Part shown: in pieces, positions 60,897-64,000 of the stretch
Numbering within the stretch: position 1 is the first letter of the stretch
Layout: every line of letters begins with the position of its first letter
Source of the DNA: Nocardioides sp.
Lineage (GTDB): Bacteria > Actinomycetota > Actinomycetes > Propionibacteriales > Nocardioidaceae
DNA length: 64,000 nt
Direction: 5' to 3'
Assembly (NCBI RefSeq): GCF_029937575.1
Contig: NZ_JAPYPS010000001.1
Coordinates: forward strand, 70,165-134,164
Notes under the pieces: generated by a model
Database searches by the model: none
What the model saw: the letters and a program-made list of their open reading frames with translations, nothing else
What the model was told of the DNA's origin: nothing
Translations under genes and position numbers: made by a program

Positions 60897-60912
60897 TCGG
60901 GGCCCACCCGGC

Positions 60913-62607
60913 TCACGCGTTCCTCATCGGCGACTGCCGGGCCGCCGGCACCGGCACCGTGGCGCCACCGGCGTGGGCCTCGATCGGTCCGGCTGCGGAG
61001 GCCTCGGGGCTCTTCGGTCCCAGCGGCTCTGCCGCGTCGGACAACGTCGTACGCAACGGGACCTCCTTGATGAAGAGCACACAGACAAGTGCAAGGATCG
61101 CAAAGGGTACGGCCACGAGGAAGATGTGTCCCACAGCGGTGCCGAAAGCGTGCTCGTAGAGGTCGCGGATCGGCGCCGGGAGCGCGGCCAGGTCCGGGAT
61201 CGAGGAGCTCTCGTGGCCCGTGTCCGCCACGCCCATGTCGGCCAGGCCCGTGCGGACGGTGCCGGCGACCTGGGTCGAGAGCACCGCGCCGAGCACGGAG
61301 ACGCCGACCGAGCCGCCGAGCGAGCGGAAGAAGGCGACGACGGAGCTGGCGGCGCCCATGTCCTTGGCGCTGGTGTTGTTCTGGACTGCCAGGACGAGGT
61401 TCTGCATCGTCGAGCCGAGACCGACGCCGACCAGGGCCATGAAGACGCCCACGAGGACCAGTGGGGTGTCGGCGTCGATCGTGCTGAGCAGGGAGAGCCC
61501 GACGACCACGAGGACGAGACCGCCCACCAGCCACCGCTTCCAGATGCCGGTGTTGCTGATGACCCGGCCGCTGACGATGCTGGAGACGAGGAGTCCGCCG
61601 ACCATCGCGATGGACATCAGGCCGGCCTCGGTCGGGCTCATGCCCCGGGCGAGCTGGAAGTACTGGCTGAGGTAGACCGTCGCGCCGAACATCGCGACGC
61701 CGACCATCACCGACGCCAGCGTGGCCAGGGCGGTGGTGCGGTCCTTGAAGAGACGCAGCGGGATCACCGGGTCGACCGCGACGCGGCTCTCGACGTACAG
61801 GGCAGCGGCGATGAGTGCCAGGCCGAGGGCGACGAGCGCGGCGGTGGTGGCCGAGGCCCAGGCGAAGGACGAGCCCGCGAGGGAGACCCAGATCAGCAGG
61901 CTGCTGATGCCGCCGACGATCAAGGTCGCACCCAGGTAGTCGATCGAGACCTCACGGCGTACGACGGGCAGGTGCAGGCGGCGCTGCAGGACGTAGAAGG
62001 CGAGGGCCGCGAAGGGCAGGCCGACGAAGAAGCAGCCGCGCCAGCCGAGCGGGCTGTCGACGACCAGACCACCGATCAGCGGTCCGCTCACGGTGGCGGT
62101 CGCGAAGACTGCGCCGATGTAGCCGGAGTAGCGACCGCGCTCACGCGGGGAGACCATCGACGCGATCACCACCTGGACCAGGGCGGTGAGACCACCGACG
62201 CCCAGGCCCTGGACGACGCGGCCACCGATGAGCACACCCATGCTGGGTGCGAACGCGGCGATCAGCGACCCGATCGTGTAGATCACCAGGGCCGACTGCA
62301 CGAGCATCTTCTTGCTGAACAGGTCGGCCAGCTTGCCCCAGATCGGGGTGGTCGCGGTCATCGCCAGCAGGGTGGAGACGACTACCCAGGTGTAGCCCGA
62401 CTGCGATCCGTTGAGATCGGTGACGATGCGCGGGAGCGCATTGGTGACGACGGTGCTGGACAGCATCGCGACGAACATCGCGAGCAGGAGGCCGCTGAGG
62501 GCCTCGAGGATCTCGCGGTGGGTCATCGGGGCCGGGTCGGCGCCGGCCGGTGTGGAACTGCCTACTTCGGATGCTGCTGCCTGGGTGCTCACGGGTGCTT
62601 CTCTCAT
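60913..62607 (-). CDS. MFS drug/H+ antiporter (DHA2, EmrB/QacA type)
   Basis: About 564 residues with 14 predicted membrane helices. ALSGLLLAMFVAMLSSTVVTNALPRI in the first helix, GRVVQGLGVGGL, SPRERGRYSGYIGAVFATATVSGPLIGGL (motif C) are hallmarks of the DHA2 family. It exports toxic hydrophobic compounds. Start ATG 62607 or GTG 62592. Forms an operon with the MarR gene downstream and carries two operators directly upstream. Confidence 0.93.
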   Translation of the reverse strand: MREAPVSTQAAASEVGSSTPAGADPAPMTHREILEALSGLLLAMFVAMLSSTVVTNALPRIVTDLNGSQSGYTWVVVSTLLAMTATTPIWGKLADLFSKKMLVQSALVIYTIGSLIAAFAPSMGVLIGGRVVQGLGVGGLTALVQVVIASMVSPRERGRYSGYIGAVFATATVSGPLIGGLVVDSPLGWRGCFFVGLPFAALAFYVLQRRLHLPVVRREVSIDYLGATLIVGGISSLLIWVSLAGSSFAWASATTAALVALGLALIAAALYVESRVAVDPVIPLRLFKDRTTALATLASVMVGVAMFGATVYLSQYFQLARGMSPTEAGLMSIAMVGGLLVSSIVSGRVISNTGIWKRWLVGGLVLVVVGLSLLSTIDADTPLVLVGVFMALVGVGLGSTMQNLVLAVQNNTSAKDMGAASSVVAFFRSLGGSVGVSVLGAVLSTQVAGTVRTGLADMGVADTGHESSSIPDLAALPAPIRDLYEHAFGTAVGHIFLVAVPFAILALVCVLFIKEVPLRTTLSDAAEPLGPKSPEASAAGPIEAHAGGATVPVPAARQSPMRNA

Positions 62608-62617
62608 GCCACTAGAA

Positions 62618-62663
62618 GGTTGATATAAGCAACCATATTCCCGACTGGTTGATTTGGGCAACC
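62618..62663 (-). promoter_or_regulatory. Two tandem MarR-type operators
   Basis: GGTTGATATAAGCAACC (62618-62634) and GGTTGATTTGGGCAACC (62647-62663): each a 5-7-5 inverted repeat GGTTG-N7-CAACC, centres 29 bases apart (about three helical turns). They lie 11 bases upstream of the MFS start codon. Confidence 0.75.
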
Positions 62664-62704
62664 ATCAGCCCTGTGAGTCACGCCTCAGCCCTGGTCCCGG
62701 CCGC

Positions 62705-62792
62705 ACGAAAAAGGGACAACCCGCAGGCGTGGCTCCAGATCCAGAGGATCCGGAGCCGCTCCCGGGGACGTGATTCCGGGGCGCCTGCGGGT
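62705..62792 (-). terminator. Three-way junction RNA ending in a U-tract
   Basis: On the minus strand an 11-bp outer stem (ACCCGCAGGCG 62792-62782 region with CGCCTGCGGGT 62729-62719) encloses two hairpins: one of 12 pairs around AGA with one mismatch (GGCTCC...GGAGCC) and a CCCGG/CCGGG one. A TTTTT run follows at 62712-62708, the best intrinsic terminator in the window. It terminates the transcript of the 12-residue leader ORF. Confidence 0.65.
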
Positions 62793-62856
62793 CGGGTGAC
62801 TGCGTGGGATTGACCAGCAGCCTCGGAGGGGATCCCCCCTCCGCGATGCTGGGCTG

Positions 62857-62895
62857 CTAGTGCGCAGCCACCTCACTCGTCCTAGAAGAATGCAT
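62857..62895 (-). CDS. 12-residue leader peptide MHSSRTSEVAAH
   Basis: ATG 62895 to TAG 62857. Upstream AAAGGAGGTGGTCC (around 62901-62914) matches the anti-Shine-Dalgarno 3' end of 16S rRNA over about 13 bases, the strongest ribosome site in the window, with 11 bases from AGGAGG to the ATG. A TTGTCG-17-TACGCT promoter lies just upstream and a structured 3' region with terminator downstream (AGCAGCC/GGCTGCT with an inner 8-bp CGGAGGGG/CCCCTCCG stem at 62814-62858, then the three-way junction). The peptide resembles nothing I can name. Translation is inferred, not shown. Confidence 0.55.
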   Translation of the reverse strand: MHSSRTSEVAAH

Positions 62896-62926
62896 TGTTA
62901 GGACCACCTCCTTTCCGTGTCCCACC

Positions 62927-62955
62927 AGCGTAGATCCGACGTCCGCCTGCGACAA
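62927..62955 (-). promoter_or_regulatory. Promoter of the leader-peptide transcript
   Basis: Minus strand: TTGTCG (62955-62950), 17-base spacer, TACGCT (62932-62927). Expected start about 62920, giving a leader of about 25 bases before the ATG. It overlaps the plus-strand promoter of the enoyl-CoA hydratase gene. Confidence 0.6.
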
Positions 62956-62974
62956 GGGATTTACGGTGAGGGCC

Positions 62975-63823
62975 ATGAGCACCTCGTCACCGCACCCCTC
63001 CCCACCACCGGTCGCCACGGCGTACGACGGTCCCGATCGCGCCGTCGCGGTGGTCACCATCGACCGGCCCGACCGACGCAACGCCGTCGACTCCGCGACC
63101 GCCGCGCTCCTGGCCGAGGCGATCGAGACCGCCGACGCCGACGAGGCCGTCTCGGTCATCGTGCTGACCGGCGCCGGTGGGGTGTTCTGCGCCGGCGCCG
63201 ACCTCAAGGCCCTGGCCGAGGGCGACCGGCTCGACTCTCCGGAGGAGTTCACCGACACCGGCCGCGGCCCCATGGGACCGACGCGACTGCGCACGTCCAA
63301 GCCGGTCATCGCCGCGATCGAGGGACCCGCGGTTGCCGGTGGGCTCGAGCTGGCGCTCTGGGCGGACCTGCGGGTCGTCGCCTCCGACGCCACTCTCGGC
63401 GTCTACTGCCGACGCTTCGGCGTGCCCCTGATCGACCTCGGCACGGTCCGCCTCCCCCGCCTGATCGGGCACAGTCGGGCGATGGACCTGATCCTCACCG
63501 GTCGCGGCATCGACGGCGTCGAGGCCGAACGGATCGGGCTGGCCAACCGGGTGACGTCGCCGGGCGACGCGCTGGCCGCCGCCGTGGCTCTGGCCCACGA
63601 GCTCGCAGCACTGCCGCAGCGGTGCCTGCGCAACGACCGCCTCTCGGCCCTGGAGCAGTGGGACCTGAAGGAGGACGACGCGATGCGCAACGAGTTCGCC
63701 CGCGGGCTCGAGACGATCGGCTCGGGCGAGACGCTCGGTGGGGCGGGGCGGTTCGTCGGCGGTGCGGGGCGGCACGGGGCTGCGGCCGGGGAAGGTCACA
63801 ACGCCACAATTGTGGAGTTGTGA
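62975..63823 (+). CDS. Enoyl-CoA hydratase/isomerase (crotonase) family protein
   Basis: 282 residues. RPDRRNAVDSATAALLAEAI, GAGGVFCAGADLKALAEG (oxyanion loop) and GPAVAGGLELALWADLRV are crotonase signatures; the exact reaction is not determined. ATG at 62975 follows TACGGT (62962-62967) by seven bases (leaderless); GTG 62966 is an alternative. The last residues GHNATIVEL are encoded by a CACAATTGTG palindrome element. Confidence 0.92.
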   Translation: MSTSSPHPSPPPVATAYDGPDRAVAVVTIDRPDRRNAVDSATAALLAEAIETADADEAVSVIVLTGAGGVFCAGADLKALAEGDRLDSPEEFTDTGRGPMGPTRLRTSKPVIAAIEGPAVAGGLELALWADLRVVASDATLGVYCRRFGVPLIDLGTVRLPRLIGHSRAMDLILTGRGIDGVEAERIGLANRVTSPGDALAAAVALAHELAALPQRCLRNDRLSALEQWDLKEDDAMRNEFARGLETIGSGETLGGAGRFVGGAGRHGAAAGEGHNATIVEL

Positions 63824-63865
63824 CACGTCTTCGCCGCCAGAACCTGCACTAGCTCCACAATTGTG
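63805..63865 (+). repeat. Paired CACAATTGTG palindromes, second locus
   Basis: CACAATTGTG at 63805-63814 and 63856-63865, again 51 bases apart as at 54541/54592. The first is inside a longer palindrome: GTCACAAC (63795-63802) with GTTGTGAC (63817-63824) and CCAC/GTGG within, one mismatch. The second is followed by CGATC as at the first locus. It lies between the convergent hydratase and ABC transporter genes. Confidence 0.75.
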
Positions 63866-63868
63866 CGA

Positions 63869-64000
63869 TCACGACACCACGGCCGACGCCGCATACTGCG
63901 ACTGGTACAGCCGCGAGTACGCCCCACCGGCCACCACCAGCTCGTCGTGCGTGCCCTGCTCCACGATCGAGCCGTCCTCCATCACCAGGATCAGGTCGGC
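63869..64000 (-). CDS. ABC transporter ATP-binding protein, C-terminal end
   Basis: The last 43 codons of a gene that continues past the right edge. The fragment reads ADLILVMEDGSIVEQGTHDEL, the H-loop-to-end region typical of ABC exporters (GSIVEQGTHDELVVAGGAYSRLYQSQY). Probably a fused permease-ATPase exporter, but only the end is visible. Its TGA (63871-63869) lies three bases from a CACAATTGTG palindrome. Confidence 0.85.
   Translation of the reverse strand, partial: ADLILVMEDGSIVEQGTHDELVVAGGAYSRLYQSQYAASAVVS

Noticed and set aside
62857..63393. Extending the 12-residue leader ORF upstream to a 178-codon minus-strand frame
   Set aside because: The upstream part is antisense to the hydratase gene; the strong SD sits directly before the internal ATG, arguing for the short ORF.

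Overview
The window is very GC-rich, gene-dense DNA from an actinobacterium. The mycothiol-era enzyme families, an Rpf protein, IdeR/DtxR, a SepX/GlpR-Glp division locus, SigE-family sigma factor and many leaderless starts point to the order Propionibacteriales, and the gene content feels most like Nocardioides; this is an inference from content, not a database match.

Layout. 1-3.1 kb: leftward rpfB (cut by the window edge), tatD, an alpha/beta hydrolase and rsmI. 3.2-11.3 kb: protein O-mannosyltransferase, three tandem 41-bp hairpins, a PPOX protein, a secreted hydrolase, a dikinase-like phosphotransferase, a large secreted carbohydrate-binding protein and an LMW-phosphatase/ArsC-like protein. 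11.3-33.2 kb: a cobalamin (aerobic route) island with four cobalamin riboswitches. Riboswitch 1 heads cobG-cobH-cobIJ; riboswitch 2 heads chlID-cobO-cobB-cobC-FhuF-like; riboswitch 3 heads cbtB-cbtA-cobT-cobD; riboswitch 4 (minus strand) heads cobN-cobF-cobQ-cobK. A leftward Nudix-cobL fusion, cobM and a small TPR gene sit between. Together these make corrin rings by the cobalt-late route: C20/C17 methylation (CobIJ), ring contraction (CobG), C11, C1, reduction, C5/C15, methyl migration, amidation, cobalt insertion (CobN plus fused ChlI-ChlD), adenosylation, further amidation, aminopropanol arm and lower-ligand activation. cobA (SUMT), cobU/cobP, cobS and bluB are not here.

33-46 kb: a desaturase-ferredoxin reductase fusion behind an AT-rich palindrome, glutaminase-STAS, a lipoprotein, tRNA-Ala, then a leftward galU-glp(moeA)-moaC-mog-GNAT run with sepX beside it, a divergent 5-FTHF cyclo-ligase and a membrane-anchored penicillin acylase. 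47-55.8 kb: FmdB, SAF/CpaB-like protein, mscL, LCP protein with a coupled 63-residue protein, tRNA-Arg, saccharopine-dehydrogenase-like protein, an ECF sigma factor with a membrane beta-propeller protein, DUF2277 and Sir2. 55.9-64 kb: IdeR/DtxR, photolyase, a double-hotdog-like protein, GH13 glucosidase, MarR-MFS with two operators, a tiny strongly initiated leader peptide with a structured 3' region, enoyl-CoA hydratase and the end of an ABC transporter.

The least explained items are the 12-residue ORF/structured RNA at 62.7-62.95 kb, the paired CACAATTGTG palindromes that recur with exactly the same 51-bp spacing at 54.54 and 63.81 kb, the Nudix-CobL fusion, a CobG lacking its usual Fe-S tail, and a FhuF-like protein inside the cobalamin operon.
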